Below, piece by piece: positions 1-15,556 of a DNA stretch of 64,000 bases. Numbering within the stretch: position 1 is the stretch's first letter; each line of letters begins with the position of its first letter. The stretch comes from Cupriavidus yeoncheonensis (GTDB lineage Bacteria > Pseudomonadota > Gammaproteobacteria > Burkholderiales > Burkholderiaceae), in contig NZ_CAJPUY010000021.1 in assembly GCF_905397275.1 (NCBI RefSeq), forward strand, positions 1 to 64,000. The letters run 5' to 3'. The translations under genes and the position numbers were made by a program. The notes under the pieces were generated by a model, which did no database searches, had not been told where the DNA came from, and saw only the letters and a list, made by a program, of their open reading frames with translations.

Positions 1-54
1 CTCCGCGCCGATGATAGTGCGGATTACCCGTGTGAAAGTAGGTCATCGCCAGGC
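1..54 (+). rRNA. rrf: 5S ribosomal RNA, 3' end (partial)
   Basis: The first bases match the 3' part of a betaproteobacterial 5S rRNA: a GCGCCGATGATAGTGCGGATT block, then the CCCGTGTGAAAGTAGG loop, closing with CGCCAGGC. The gene begins before the window, so an rRNA operon lies just upstream. The 3' end is set by the closing CAGGC and is good to a few bases. An intrinsic terminator follows at once. Confidence 0.9.
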
Positions 55-65
55 TCTTACAATGC

Positions 66-105
66 AAAACCCCTCGACAGCGTGTGCTGCGAGGGGTTTT
101 TGCTT
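66..105 (+). terminator. rRNA operon terminator
   Basis: The stem aaaacccctcg pairs with cgaggggtttt around a short loop and runs into T-rich sequence. It directly follows the 5S rRNA end, as expected for the end of an rrn transcript. Confidence 0.85.
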
Positions 106-337
106 TGTGGCTTCCCCCAAGTGCCGGGAAACGCCGTGTGCACCGCAGCGTCTTCGGCTGTTCTGAGGAGGCCCGTCAGGTCGTCTCCAGCGGCCTGCAG
201 AGCCCCGATACGCGCCTCCCTATAGGGTGAGAACGCAGAAATTCAAACTGTGTTTGTGGGTTGCCATAGTCGGCGTCAGATCGCCTGGCAGTGGCCAGCT
301 CGATGGTCCGGTCGATACACTCCGCAACGGAAAGTGC
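106..337. other. Intergenic spacer without a recognised gene
   Basis: This spacer lies between the rRNA terminator and the tRNA promoter. Short open frames on both strands run through the tRNA genes and resemble no known protein, so they are treated as chance. Nothing else was recognised here. Confidence 0.6.
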
Positions 338-366
338 TTGACAGGCGAGGCGAGAGGTCCCATAAT
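338..366 (+). promoter_or_regulatory. Promoter of the tRNA-tuf-secE-nusG unit
   Basis: A perfect -35 box TTGACA (338-343) and a -10 box CATAAT (361-366) are separated by exactly 17 bases. Transcription should start near 372, just ahead of tRNA-Tyr at 381. This is the best sigma70-type promoter in the first 17 kb and probably drives the three tRNAs, tuf and the downstream genes. Confidence 0.85.
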
Positions 367-380
367 CGATAGTTCTCTGC

Positions 381-466
381 GGAGAGGTGCCCGAGTGGCT
401 AAAGGGGGCAGACTGTAAATCTGTTGGCTTACGCCTACGCTGGTTCGAATCCAGCCCTCTCCACCA
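381..466 (+). tRNA. tRNA-Tyr (anticodon GTA)
   Basis: This is a long (class II) tRNA with a variable arm. The acceptor stem GGAGAGG pairs with CCTCTCC, the anticodon GTA is at 415-417, the T loop is GGTTCGAATCC, and CCA is encoded at the end. It is first in a tRNA-Tyr, tRNA-Gly, tRNA-Thr, tuf cluster, like the tufB unit of enterobacteria. Confidence 0.97.
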
Positions 467-516
467 GAATGCAAGACAGTGACCGGCTATCAGGCCGGTG
501 AAGCAGAAAGAACCGG

Positions 517-590
517 GCGGGTGTAGCTCAATGGTAGAGCAGAAGCCTTCCAAGCTTATGACGAGGGTTCGATTCCCTTCACCCGCTCCA
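517..590 (+). tRNA. tRNA-Gly (anticodon TCC)
   Basis: The acceptor stem GCGGGTG pairs with CACCCGC. The anticodon loop CTTCCAA gives anticodon TCC at 549-551, and the T arm GGGTTCGATTCCC is normal. The gene ends TCCA. It is the second tRNA of the cluster. Confidence 0.97.
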
Positions 591-630
591 AATCGCGTGG
601 TTGCTGTCGACAAGTAGTACGTCTAGTTTT

Positions 631-705
<75 letters not shown>

Positions 706-748
706 AATACCGCACTGGCAATATCGCTGCCGACACAGGAGTCGTGAA

Positions 749-1939
749 ATGGCAAAGGAAAAGTTCGAGCGGACTAAGCCGCACGTGAACGTTGGTACGA
801 TTGGTCACGTTGACCATGGCAAGACCACGCTGACCGCAGCGATCGCCACGGTGCTGGCAGCCAAGTTTGGCGGTGCCGCCAAGAAGTACGACGAAATCGA
901 CGCAGCGCCGGAAGAGAAGGCACGCGGTATTACCATCAATACCGCCCACGTCGAGTACGAAACGGCCAACCGCCACTACGCGCACGTTGACTGCCCGGGC
1001 CACGCCGACTATGTGAAGAACATGATCACGGGTGCCGCCCAGATGGACGGCGCGATCCTGGTTTGCTCGGCCGCTGACGGCCCGATGCCGCAAACGCGCG
1101 AGCACATCCTGCTGGCCCGTCAGGTTGGCGTGCCGTACATCATCGTGTTCCTGAACAAGTGCGACATGGTGGACGACGCTGAACTGCTCGAGCTGGTCGA
1201 GATGGAAGTTCGCGAGCTGCTGTCGAAGTACGACTTCCCGGGCGACGACACCCCGATCATCAAGGGTTCGGCCAAGCTGGCGCTGGAAGGCGACAAGGGC
1301 GAACTGGGCGAAGTGGCCATCATGAACCTGGCCGACGCCCTGGACACCTACATCCCGACGCCGGAGCGCGCCGTGGACGGTACGTTCCTGATGCCGGTGG
1401 AAGACGTGTTCTCGATCTCGGGTCGCGGCACCGTGGTGACCGGCCGTATCGAGCGTGGCGTGGTCAAGGTCGGCGAAGAAATCGAAATCGTTGGTATCAA
1501 GCCGACGGTCAAGACCACCTGCACCGGCGTGGAAATGTTCCGCAAGCTGCTGGACCAGGGCCAGGCTGGCGACAACGTCGGTCTGCTGCTGCGCGGCACC
1601 AAGCGTGAAGACGTCGAGCGCGGCCAAGTGCTGTGCAAGCCGGGTTCGATCAAGCCGCACACCCACTTCACCGGCGAGGTGTACATTCTGTCGAAGGACG
1701 AAGGTGGCCGTCACACCCCGTTCTTCAACAACTACCGCCCGCAGTTCTACTTCCGTACCACCGACGTGACCGGCTCGATCGAGCTGCCGGCGGACAAGGA
1801 AATGGTGATGCCGGGTGACAACGTGTCGATCACCGTCAAGCTGATCGCCCCGATCGCCATGGAAGAAGGCCTGCGCTTCGCTATCCGCGAAGGTGGCCGT
1901 ACCGTCGGCGCCGGTGTCGTGGCAAAGATCCTCGACTAA
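749..1939 (+). CDS. tuf: Elongation factor Tu (first copy)
   Basis: This 396-residue GTPase delivers aminoacyl-tRNA to the ribosomal A site. It shows the P-loop GHVDHGKT near residue 19, DCPGH near 81 and NKCD near 136, followed by the two beta-barrel domains of the family. An AGGAG element (737-741) precedes the ATG. The copy at 21097-22287 encodes the same protein and appears identical in DNA, while the flanks differ, which indicates gene conversion. This copy is co-transcribed with tRNAs and lies upstream of secE-nusG. Confidence 0.99.
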   Translation: MAKEKFERTKPHVNVGTIGHVDHGKTTLTAAIATVLAAKFGGAAKKYDEIDAAPEEKARGITINTAHVEYETANRHYAHVDCPGHADYVKNMITGAAQMDGAILVCSAADGPMPQTREHILLARQVGVPYIIVFLNKCDMVDDAELLELVEMEVRELLSKYDFPGDDTPIIKGSAKLALEGDKGELGEVAIMNLADALDTYIPTPERAVDGTFLMPVEDVFSISGRGTVVTGRIERGVVKVGEEIEIVGIKPTVKTTCTGVEMFRKLLDQGQAGDNVGLLLRGTKREDVERGQVLCKPGSIKPHTHFTGEVYILSKDEGGRHTPFFNNYRPQFYFRTTDVTGSIELPADKEMVMPGDNVSITVKLIAPIAMEEGLRFAIREGGRTVGAGVVAKILD

Positions 1940-2025
1940 GCACGCAGCATCAGGCGAACGCGGCACCAACCGGTCGCGTTCGTTGCCAGAGGGGTTGGCT
2001 TCATTGCTGACCTCGCAGTAGTTTT

Positions 2026-2101
2026 AGGGGTATAGCTCAACTGGCAGAGCGTCGGTCTCCAAAACCGAAGGTTGGGGGTTCGATTCCCTCTGCCCCTGCC
2101 A
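2026..2101 (+). tRNA. tRNA-Trp (anticodon CCA)
   Basis: The acceptor stem AGGGGTA pairs with TGCCCCT allowing wobble. The anticodon CCA is at 2059-2061 in the loop CTCCAAA, the T arm GGGGTTCGATTCCC is normal, and the gene ends GCCA. It sits between tuf and secE, a placement common in proteobacteria. Confidence 0.97.
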
Positions 2102-2109
2102 AATCAATC

Positions 2110-2142
2110 AGCCGCGTCGCGAAAATCCTTCGTGACGCGGCT
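2110..2142 (+). promoter_or_regulatory. Hairpin between tRNA-Trp and secE
   Basis: A perfect 9-base stem (2110-2118 with 2134-2142) lies 9 bases after the tRNA end and 18 bases before the secE ATG. No T-run follows, so it is not a good intrinsic terminator. It may be a processing or stability element that separates the tRNA from the secE mRNA. Confidence 0.5.
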
Positions 2143-2160
2143 TAGTCTCGTTTGCGAAAC

Positions 2161-2541
2161 ATGGCCAATCCCAATGTCGAAACCGTAAACGCCAACAGCG
2201 GCAAGTGGTTGCTTGGCGTCGCGGTCATGCTTGTGGTTGCCGGCGTCATCGGTTTCTATGCACTGGCACAGCAACCGTCTTATGTACGTGGCGCCGCGCT
2301 GTTCGCAGGTATCGCGCTGGGCGTTGTCGTTGCGCTGGTGTCGGTGCCGGGTAAGGATTTCATTGGCTTCGCCAAGGAATCGTACCGGGAAGTTCGCAAG
2401 GTCGTCTGGCCGACGCGCAAGGAAGCCGGACAAATGACAGGTCTGGTGTTCGCCTTCGTCGTGGTCATGGCCTTGTTCCTGTGGTCGGCAGACAAGCTCA
2501 TCGAGTGGGTCATCTTTTCGCTCGTACTGGGCTGGAAATAA
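2161..2541 (+). CDS. secE: Preprotein translocase subunit SecE
   Basis: This 126-residue inner-membrane protein is the small subunit that clamps SecY in the protein-export channel. Three hydrophobic segments are visible (roughly residues 17-36, 42-62 and 95-122), as in three-helix SecE proteins. Between the second and third lies the conserved cytoplasmic stretch ESYREVRKVVWPTRKEA. The ATG at 2161 is preferred over an in-frame TTG three codons upstream. secE-nusG-rplK is a classic order, 10 bases separating secE from nusG. Confidence 0.97.
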   Translation: MANPNVETVNANSGKWLLGVAVMLVVAGVIGFYALAQQPSYVRGAALFAGIALGVVVALVSVPGKDFIGFAKESYREVRKVVWPTRKEAGQMTGLVFAFVVVMALFLWSADKLIEWVIFSLVLGWK

Positions 2542-2551
2542 GAGGTAGCGC

Positions 2552-3133
2552 ATGACGGATAACGCCCAGCAGGAAAACATCGCCGCGGAATCGCCTTCGT
2601 CGAAGAAGCGCTGGTATGTCGTGCACGCATACTCCGGTATGGAGAAGAGCGTGCAGCGCGCGCTGCAGGAGCGCATCGAGCGCGCCGAGATGCAGGACAA
2701 GTTTGGCCGCATCCTGGTGCCTTCGGAAGAAGTCGTGGAAATCAAGGGTGGCCACAAGTCGGTCACCGAGCGTCGTTTCTTCCCGGGCTATGTCCTGGTC
2801 GAGATGGAAATGACCGACGAAACCTGGCACCTGGTGAAGAACACCAGCAAAGTGACCGGTTTCGTGGGTGGTGCCCGCAACCGCCCGAGCCCGATCTCGC
2901 AGCGCGAGGTCGACAAGATCATGACCCAGATGCAGGAAGGGGTCGAGAAGCCGCGTCCCAAGACGCTGTTCGAAGTGGGCGAAATGGTGCGCGTCAAGGA
3001 CGGTCCGTTCACCGACTTCAACGGCAACGTGGAAGAAGTGAACTACGAGAAATCGCGCCTGCGCGTTTCGGTCACGATCTTCGGGCGCGCCACACCGGTC
3101 GAACTCGAGTTCGGTCAGGTCGAGAAGGTGTAA
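2552..3133 (+). CDS. nusG: Transcription elongation/antitermination factor NusG
   Basis: This 193-residue factor binds RNA polymerase, suppresses pausing and couples transcription to Rho or to the ribosome. The N-terminal NGN domain begins at KRWYVVHAYSGME (about residue 19). The C-terminal KOW domain contains FEVGEMVRVKDGPF (about residue 140). An AGGTAG ribosome site (2543-2548) precedes the ATG. It follows secE by 10 bases and is co-transcribed with it. Confidence 0.98.
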   Translation: MTDNAQQENIAAESPSSKKRWYVVHAYSGMEKSVQRALQERIERAEMQDKFGRILVPSEEVVEIKGGHKSVTERRFFPGYVLVEMEMTDETWHLVKNTSKVTGFVGGARNRPSPISQREVDKIMTQMQEGVEKPRPKTLFEVGEMVRVKDGPFTDFNGNVEEVNYEKSRLRVSVTIFGRATPVELEFGQVEKV

Positions 3134-3137
3134 GGAA

Positions 3138-3175
3138 TTTGCTGGTTGCCCGCGGCAAAGCGAGCAACCAGCAAA
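3138..3175 (+). promoter_or_regulatory. Strong hairpin after nusG
   Basis: A perfect 12-base stem (3138-3149 with 3164-3175) encloses a 14-base loop and starts 4 bases after the nusG stop. A-rich sequence but no T-run follows, so it looks more like an mRNA-end or processing hairpin, or a partial attenuator, than a full terminator. Confidence 0.55.
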
Positions 3176-3253
3176 GGCACAGCCAAGCGGCTGAGCCAAG
3201 AGGAGCGTGAGGCCGCGCAGACAGTGCGGCGACAGCGCGTTACGACTCAACAG

Positions 3254-3279
3254 GATCATCTCCGTGAAACGGAGTGATC
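3254..3279 (+). promoter_or_regulatory. Hairpin before the rplK ribosome site, possible L1 operator
   Basis: GATCA and CTCCGT pair with ACGGAG and TGATC (11 pairs, one bulged base, loop GAA). The hairpin ends 6 bases before the rplK Shine-Dalgarno GGAG (3286-3289). L1 represses rplKA translation at this place in enterobacteria. That this is the L1 site here is inference from position only. Confidence 0.4.
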
Positions 3280-3294
3280 TGGATTGGAGTAGAG

Positions 3295-3726
3295 ATGGCC
3301 AAGAAGATCATTGGCTTTATCAAGCTGCAGATTCCGGCTGGTAAGGCAAATCCCTCCCCGCCCGTTGGTCCCGCACTGGGTCAGCGCGGTCTGAACATCA
3401 TGGAGTTCTGCAAGGCGTTCAACGCCCAGACCCAGGGTATGGAACCCGGTCTGCCGGTGCCGGTGGTGATTACCGCCTTCGCCGACAAGAGCTTCACCTT
3501 CGTGATGAAGTCGCCGCCCGCGACCGTGCTGATCAAGAAGGCCGCCGGCATCACCAAGGGTTCGCCGAAGCCGCACACCGACAAGGTCGGCAAGATCACC
3601 CGCGCCCAGGCTGAAGAAATCGCCAAGGCCAAGAACGCTGACCTGACCGCCGCCGATCTGGACGCCGCCGTGCGTACCATCGCCGGTTCGGCTCGTTCGA
3701 TGGGCATCACCGTGGAGGGTCTGTAA
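3295..3726 (+). CDS. rplK: 50S ribosomal protein L11
   Basis: This 143-residue protein builds the base of the GTPase-associated stalk of the large subunit and binds the thiostrepton region of 23S rRNA. The conserved start MAKKIIGFIKLQIPAGKANP and PPVGPALGQRGLNIMEF are present. The ATG at 3295 gives the usual N-terminus, with GGAG 5 bases upstream; a slightly longer in-frame ATG at 3274 is rejected. The stop codon abuts the rplA ATG, indicating coupled translation. Confidence 0.98.
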   Translation: MAKKIIGFIKLQIPAGKANPSPPVGPALGQRGLNIMEFCKAFNAQTQGMEPGLPVPVVITAFADKSFTFVMKSPPATVLIKKAAGITKGSPKPHTDKVGKITRAQAEEIAKAKNADLTAADLDAAVRTIAGSARSMGITVEGL

Positions 3727-4422
3727 ATGGCTAAGGTTTCCAAGCGCGTCGCTGCCAACAAGGCAAAGATCGAGCGTACCAAGTTCTACCCGATCGACGA
3801 GGCCCTGGGCCTGGTGAAGGGCTGCGCCTCGGCGAAGTTCGACGAGTCGATCGACGTGGCCGTGCAACTGGGCATCGATGCCAAGAAGTCGGACCAGGTG
3901 GTTCGCGGCTCCGTGGTGCTGCCTGCCGGTACCGGCAAGTCGGTGCGCGTGGCTGTGTTCGCCCAGGGCGACAAGGCCGAGGCCGCCAAGGCCGCCGGTG
4001 CCGACATCGTTGGCATGGAAGACCTGGCTGAGCAAGTCAAGGCCGGTAACCTGAACTTCGACGTCGTGATCGCTTCGCCGGACACGATGCGTATCGTCGG
4101 TACGCTGGGTCAGATCCTGGGCCCGCGCGGCCTGATGCCGAACCCGAAGGTTGGCACCGTGACCCCGGACGTCGCCCAGGCTGTGAAGAACGCCAAGGCC
4201 GGTCAGGTTCAGTTCCGCGTCGACAAGGCCGGCATCATCCACGCCACCATCGGTCGTCGTTCGTTTGAAGACACCGCTCTGAAGAGCAACCTGGCAGCAC
4301 TGCTGGACGCTCTGGTCAAGGCCAAGCCGGCTACGAGCAAGGGCGTGTACCTGCGCAAGATCGCTGTGTCGTCGACCATGGGTGTTGGCGTGCGTGTCGA
4401 GCAGGCTTCGCTGTCGGCCTGA
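3727..4422 (+). CDS. rplA: 50S ribosomal protein L1
   Basis: This 231-residue protein forms the mobile L1 stalk that handles deacylated tRNA at the E site. In enterobacteria it also represses its own operon. The family signature GPRGLMPNPKVGTVT is near residue 129. The length matches the usual 230-235 residues. It starts directly after the rplK stop with no gap, so L11 and L1 are translationally coupled. Confidence 0.98.
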   Translation: MAKVSKRVAANKAKIERTKFYPIDEALGLVKGCASAKFDESIDVAVQLGIDAKKSDQVVRGSVVLPAGTGKSVRVAVFAQGDKAEAAKAAGADIVGMEDLAEQVKAGNLNFDVVIASPDTMRIVGTLGQILGPRGLMPNPKVGTVTPDVAQAVKNAKAGQVQFRVDKAGIIHATIGRRSFEDTALKSNLAALLDALVKAKPATSKGVYLRKIAVSSTMGVGVRVEQASLSA

Positions 4423-4813
4423 GCTGACGGCACTCGGTTGACCGGAACCCGATAACGCCGGTCAGCGAAAGAATAGAAGGTTCCTGCCGACGGCAGGAAC
4501 TGTCTCCGGACCGCAAGGAATGGAGCAAGGCTTTGGGCAGTGGTGCCCGCCGCAGGCGCAAGCCCCCGGCAGGTATTGCTGGTTATCAAAGACCGCTGGT
4601 GTCCGCGCTGCTGTTGTCAGGGAGCGTGGGCTTAATCGGACGGTACGTGCGCGTCGGGGCAACCCATCGCGACGATCTCCGGCCCGCCAGCGCAGATGGC
4701 GCACCCGAAGGGATTGATGAAGCCGGGCCAGACCCGGGTGATTCGGGCCAATCGGTCGCCGTTCGTATGGACTGATGCGCGTCGCAAGACAAGCATCGTT
4801 TTGGAGCTAAACC
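4423..4813 (+). promoter_or_regulatory. Long leader of rplJL with hairpins
   Basis: This 391-base gap has no credible gene. Two hairpins stand out: 4439-4445 with 4458-4464 (7 pairs), and 4480-4488 with 4492-4500 (9 pairs, 3-base loop). The remainder is GC-rich and foldable. The L10-L12 complex represses rplJL by binding a leader in this position in many bacteria, so an L10 leader is expected here. The exact kink-turn could not be placed by eye. Confidence 0.5.
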
Positions 4814-5335
4814 GTGCCACTCAATATTGAAGATAAGAAGGCCGTCGTTGCTGAGGTTTCGGCGCAAGTCGCCAAAGCCCAGACCATCGTCGTCGCCGAA
4901 TATCGCGGCATCGCGGTTGGCGATCTGACCAAGCTGCGTGCTACCGCCCGCCAGCAAGGCGTCTACCTGCGCGTTCTGAAGAACACGCTGGCCCGCCGCG
5001 CTGTGGAAGGTACGCCGTTTGCTGGCCTCGCAGAGCAAATGACCGGTCCGCTGATCTACGGTATTTCCGAAGATGCAGTGGCCTCGGCCAAGGTTCTCAA
5101 CGACTTTGCCAAGACCAACGACAAGCTGGTCCTGCGCGCTGGGTCGTATGACGGCCGTGTGCTCGATGCTGCCGCCGTCAAGGCGCTGGCCTCGATCCCG
5201 AGCCGCGACGAACTGATTGCTCAGCTGCTTGGCGTAATGCAGGCACCGGTGTCGGGCTTTGCCCGTCTGCTGGCCGCCCTGGCTGCCAAGAAGAGCGAAG
5301 GCGCTCCCGCGGAAGCGGAAGCCCCGGCTGCTTAA
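4814..5335 (+). CDS. rplJ: 50S ribosomal protein L10
   Basis: This 173-residue protein anchors dimers of L7/L12 to the ribosome, forming the stalk that recruits translation GTPases. The N-terminal RNA-binding part contains TIVVAEYRGIAVGDLTKLR, and the C-terminal helix is alanine-rich. The start is GTG at 4814 with GGAG at 4803-4806; there is no upstream in-frame ATG. The long leader before it fits autogenous control by L10. Confidence 0.97.
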   Translation: MPLNIEDKKAVVAEVSAQVAKAQTIVVAEYRGIAVGDLTKLRATARQQGVYLRVLKNTLARRAVEGTPFAGLAEQMTGPLIYGISEDAVASAKVLNDFAKTNDKLVLRAGSYDGRVLDAAAVKALASIPSRDELIAQLLGVMQAPVSGFARLLAALAAKKSEGAPAEAEAPAA

Positions 5336-5401
5336 GGCTGCGTACAGATCGGGCATACCGATCGCAATACCGATACCGAATCAAATTTAGGAGTAATCCA
5401 A

Positions 5402-5776
5402 ATGGCAATCACTAAAGACGACATCCTGGAAGCCGTTGGCGCGATGTCCGTGATGGAACTGAACGACCTGGTCAAGGCGTTCGAAGAGAAGTTTGGCGTG
5501 TCCGCCGCTGCTATGGCCGTGGCTGCTGCCCCGGGCGCTGGCGGTGCTGCTGCTGCCGAAGAACAGACCGAGTTCAACGTGATCCTGGCCGAAGTCGGCG
5601 CTAACAAGGTTGGCGTGATCAAGGCCGTTCGCGAAATCACCGGTCTGGGCCTGAAGGAAGCCAAGGACCTGGTCGATGGCGCACCGAAGGCCGTCAAGGA
5701 AGGCGTGGACAAGGCTGCTGCTGCCGAAGCCAAGAAGAAGCTGGAAGACGCTGGCGCGAAGGTCGACGTCAAGTAA
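5402..5776 (+). CDS. rplL: 50S ribosomal protein L7/L12
   Basis: This acidic 124-residue stalk protein is present in several copies per ribosome. The N-terminal dimerisation helix (about 1-35) is followed by an alanine/glycine hinge (about 36-52). The C-terminal globular domain has the motif EAKDLVDGAPKAVKEGV, which contacts EF-Tu and EF-G. AGGAG (5390-5394) precedes the ATG. The 66-base spacing from rplJ and the strong ribosome site fit its higher expression. Confidence 0.98.
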   Translation: MAITKDDILEAVGAMSVMELNDLVKAFEEKFGVSAAAMAVAAAPGAGGAAAAEEQTEFNVILAEVGANKVGVIKAVREITGLGLKEAKDLVDGAPKAVKEGVDKAAAAEAKKKLEDAGAKVDVK

Positions 5777-5784
5777 TGCATGTC

Positions 5785-5807
5785 TCGCGTGCCTTTTCGG
5801 CACGCGA
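5785..5807 (+). promoter_or_regulatory. Hairpin just after rplL
   Basis: A perfect 9-base stem (5785-5793 with 5799-5807) with loop TTTTC starts 8 bases after the rplL stop. It is immediately followed by the attenuator hairpin at 5812 and may protect the 3' end of the rplL message. Confidence 0.55.
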
Positions 5808-5811
5808 ACGG

Positions 5812-5847
5812 GGCTGGCAAAGGGAAACTCCCGGCGCCAGCCTTTTT
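5812..5847 (+). terminator. Intrinsic attenuator between rplL and rpoB
   Basis: GGCTGGC (5812-5818) pairs with GCCAGCC (5836-5842) and is followed by five Ts. A smaller GGG/CCC pairing lies inside. A partial terminator at this place lowers rpoBC expression relative to rplJL in Escherichia coli. The same role is likely here, because no strong promoter was recognised before rpoB. Confidence 0.75.
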
Positions 5848-5946
5848 GCGCTTGTGCGAGTGTGTTTGATCGTCCACTCGCCGCAGTGAAATGTGATGTA
5901 CGGGTTGCGTGAGCCGGGATAAATCCCCGATGTCTCAGCAGACGCC

Positions 5947-6010
5947 AAACATCAGTGGCAAACTAACGTGTTGCTGCTGATGTTTGTCTTCTGAACCGAC
6001 TGCAGAAGAC
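5947..6010 (+). promoter_or_regulatory. Two stacked hairpins in the rpoB leader
   Basis: AAACATCAG (5947-5955) pairs perfectly with CTGATGTTT (5977-5985). At once GTCTTCTG (5986-5993) pairs with CAGAAGAC (6003-6010). The hairpins abut with no gap. They lie in the gene-free stretch 5848-6193, where RNase III cuts the enterobacterial transcript. A processing site is plausible but unproven. Confidence 0.5.
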
Positions 6011-6193
6011 AAGTTTGGTCGGGTGTCCCCCGGGCGAGTGCAGGCTTTGCGCCGATGCATTGACCACACCGCCCGCAGCGTGCGGACACCGTCAGCCAGA
6101 GGTTGGTAGCGGCCAACCGCCAAATCCCCTCCCAGTCGCTGAACACCTCAGGCGCGGCCAGGTCCAGCTGCCCTGCGATGATTCGGAGATCCC

Positions 6194-10300
<4,107 letters not shown>

Positions 10301-10365
10301 TCGAGACGATCGGGCGCCGGCCACGGCGGGCGCCCACCAGCGCAGGATTTCCCACAGGATTGAAT

Positions 10366-10398
10366 GCCGCTACTCCGGACAGACTCCGGAGCAGCGGC
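10366..10398 (+). promoter_or_regulatory. Hairpin upstream of the rpoC ribosome site
   Basis: GCCGCT plus CTCCGG (10366-10378) pair with CCGGAG plus AGCGGC (10386-10398) around a 7-base loop, with one internal A/C mismatch. The hairpin ends 5 bases before the AAGGAG of rpoC (10404-10409), so it could affect rpoC translation or mark a cleavage point. Confidence 0.5.
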
Positions 10399-10414
10399 GA
10401 AACAAGGAGTTGCA

Positions 10415-14662
<4,248 letters not shown>

Positions 14663-14699
14663 TCCATGCAGTAGCGCTCCGCCGCCAAGGCGGACAGGA

Positions 14700-14730
14700 A
14701 GCCCGGCTGATCCAGCCGGGCTTTTTTTTT
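14700..14730 (+). terminator. Terminator of the rpoBC unit
   Basis: AGCCCGGCT (14700-14708) pairs with AGCCGGGCT (14714-14722) around a 5-base loop and runs straight into a stretch of Ts. It closes the long unit that began at the tRNA promoter. Confidence 0.92.
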
Positions 14731-14914
14731 GTCTGCGATCCGGTGTGACCGCCTGGTAACAGGGTCACCGGAAGCCTGCGCCGCCGTGGCCGTTGCAGTG
14801 CGGCATAAAGAAACCGGCACAGTCGCGGCTGCCGGCCATCTGCCGGGCACTCGCTGACCTATAGTTTTAGCACCCCGGATAACTGTCGCGATGATCGCGT
14901 CGGAGGTTGCAATC

Positions 14915-15388
14915 ATGACCATGGCTACCACGCTGGCGAGCTGCCTGGACAAGAGGCAGGCCCAGTTCGACACCGTTCGTCATCCGTATAGCCTCAGCAG
15001 CATGGCCACTGCCCACGCCGCGCATATTCCCGGCGATCGCCTGGCCAAGACGGTGCTGCTGGAAGACGAAAAGGGCTACGTCGCCGCCGTGATCCCTTCT
15101 ACCCACCACCTGAAGCTGTCGGAAATCTGCGAGCAGACCGGCCGCAAGCTGTCGCTGGCGCACGAGGATGGCGTGCGCGAAGTCTTCAGGGACTGCGACC
15201 TCGGCGCGATTCCGCCGGTTGCCATGGCGTACGGCACGCAGACCTGGCTCGACGACAGCCTGCTCGCGCATTCGGACGTCTACTTTGAGGCGGGCGACCA
15301 CCAGGAACTGGTGCACATGAGCACCGAGCAGTTCATGGCGCTGATGGCCGACGCGCGGCGCGGGCACTTCGCGCATCGCATGATGTAG
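14915..15388 (+). CDS. YbaK/EbsC-type aminoacyl-tRNA deacylase domain protein
   Basis: This 157-residue protein belongs to the YbaK / ProRS-editing-domain superfamily, whose members hydrolyse mis-charged tRNAs such as Cys-tRNA(Pro) or Ala-tRNA(Pro). Recognisable features are HIPGDRLAKTVLLEDEKGY (the conserved lysine region), the AVIPSTHHL strand and a GAIPPVAMAYG segment. The start at 14915 is chosen because GGAGG (14902-14906) sits 8 bases upstream; an ATG at 14891 would place that site inside the gene. The exact tRNA substrate cannot be read from the sequence. Confidence 0.85.
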   Translation: MTMATTLASCLDKRQAQFDTVRHPYSLSSMATAHAAHIPGDRLAKTVLLEDEKGYVAAVIPSTHHLKLSEICEQTGRKLSLAHEDGVREVFRDCDLGAIPPVAMAYGTQTWLDDSLLAHSDVYFEAGDHQELVHMSTEQFMALMADARRGHFAHRMM

Positions 15389-15414
15389 ACCGGCATCACG
15401 CCCTGACGGCCCAG

Positions 15415-15444
15415 GCGGCCGGCGCTTGCCGGCCGCTTTGCTTT
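15415..15444 (+). terminator. Terminator after the YbaK-type gene
   Basis: GCGGCCGGC (15415-15423) pairs perfectly with GCCGGCCGC (15428-15436) and is followed by TTTGCTTT. It separates the deacylase gene from recQ. Confidence 0.75.
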
Positions 15445-15556
15445 GCGGCATCGCGACACACGTAAGAAACTTCGGACTCTTGGTCCGGCAAGGACGGTCA
15501 GCGGCGTTCTTAGTGGTATGGTTACGGCTTTTCCGGCTTCAGCAATTCCGTTGTCC

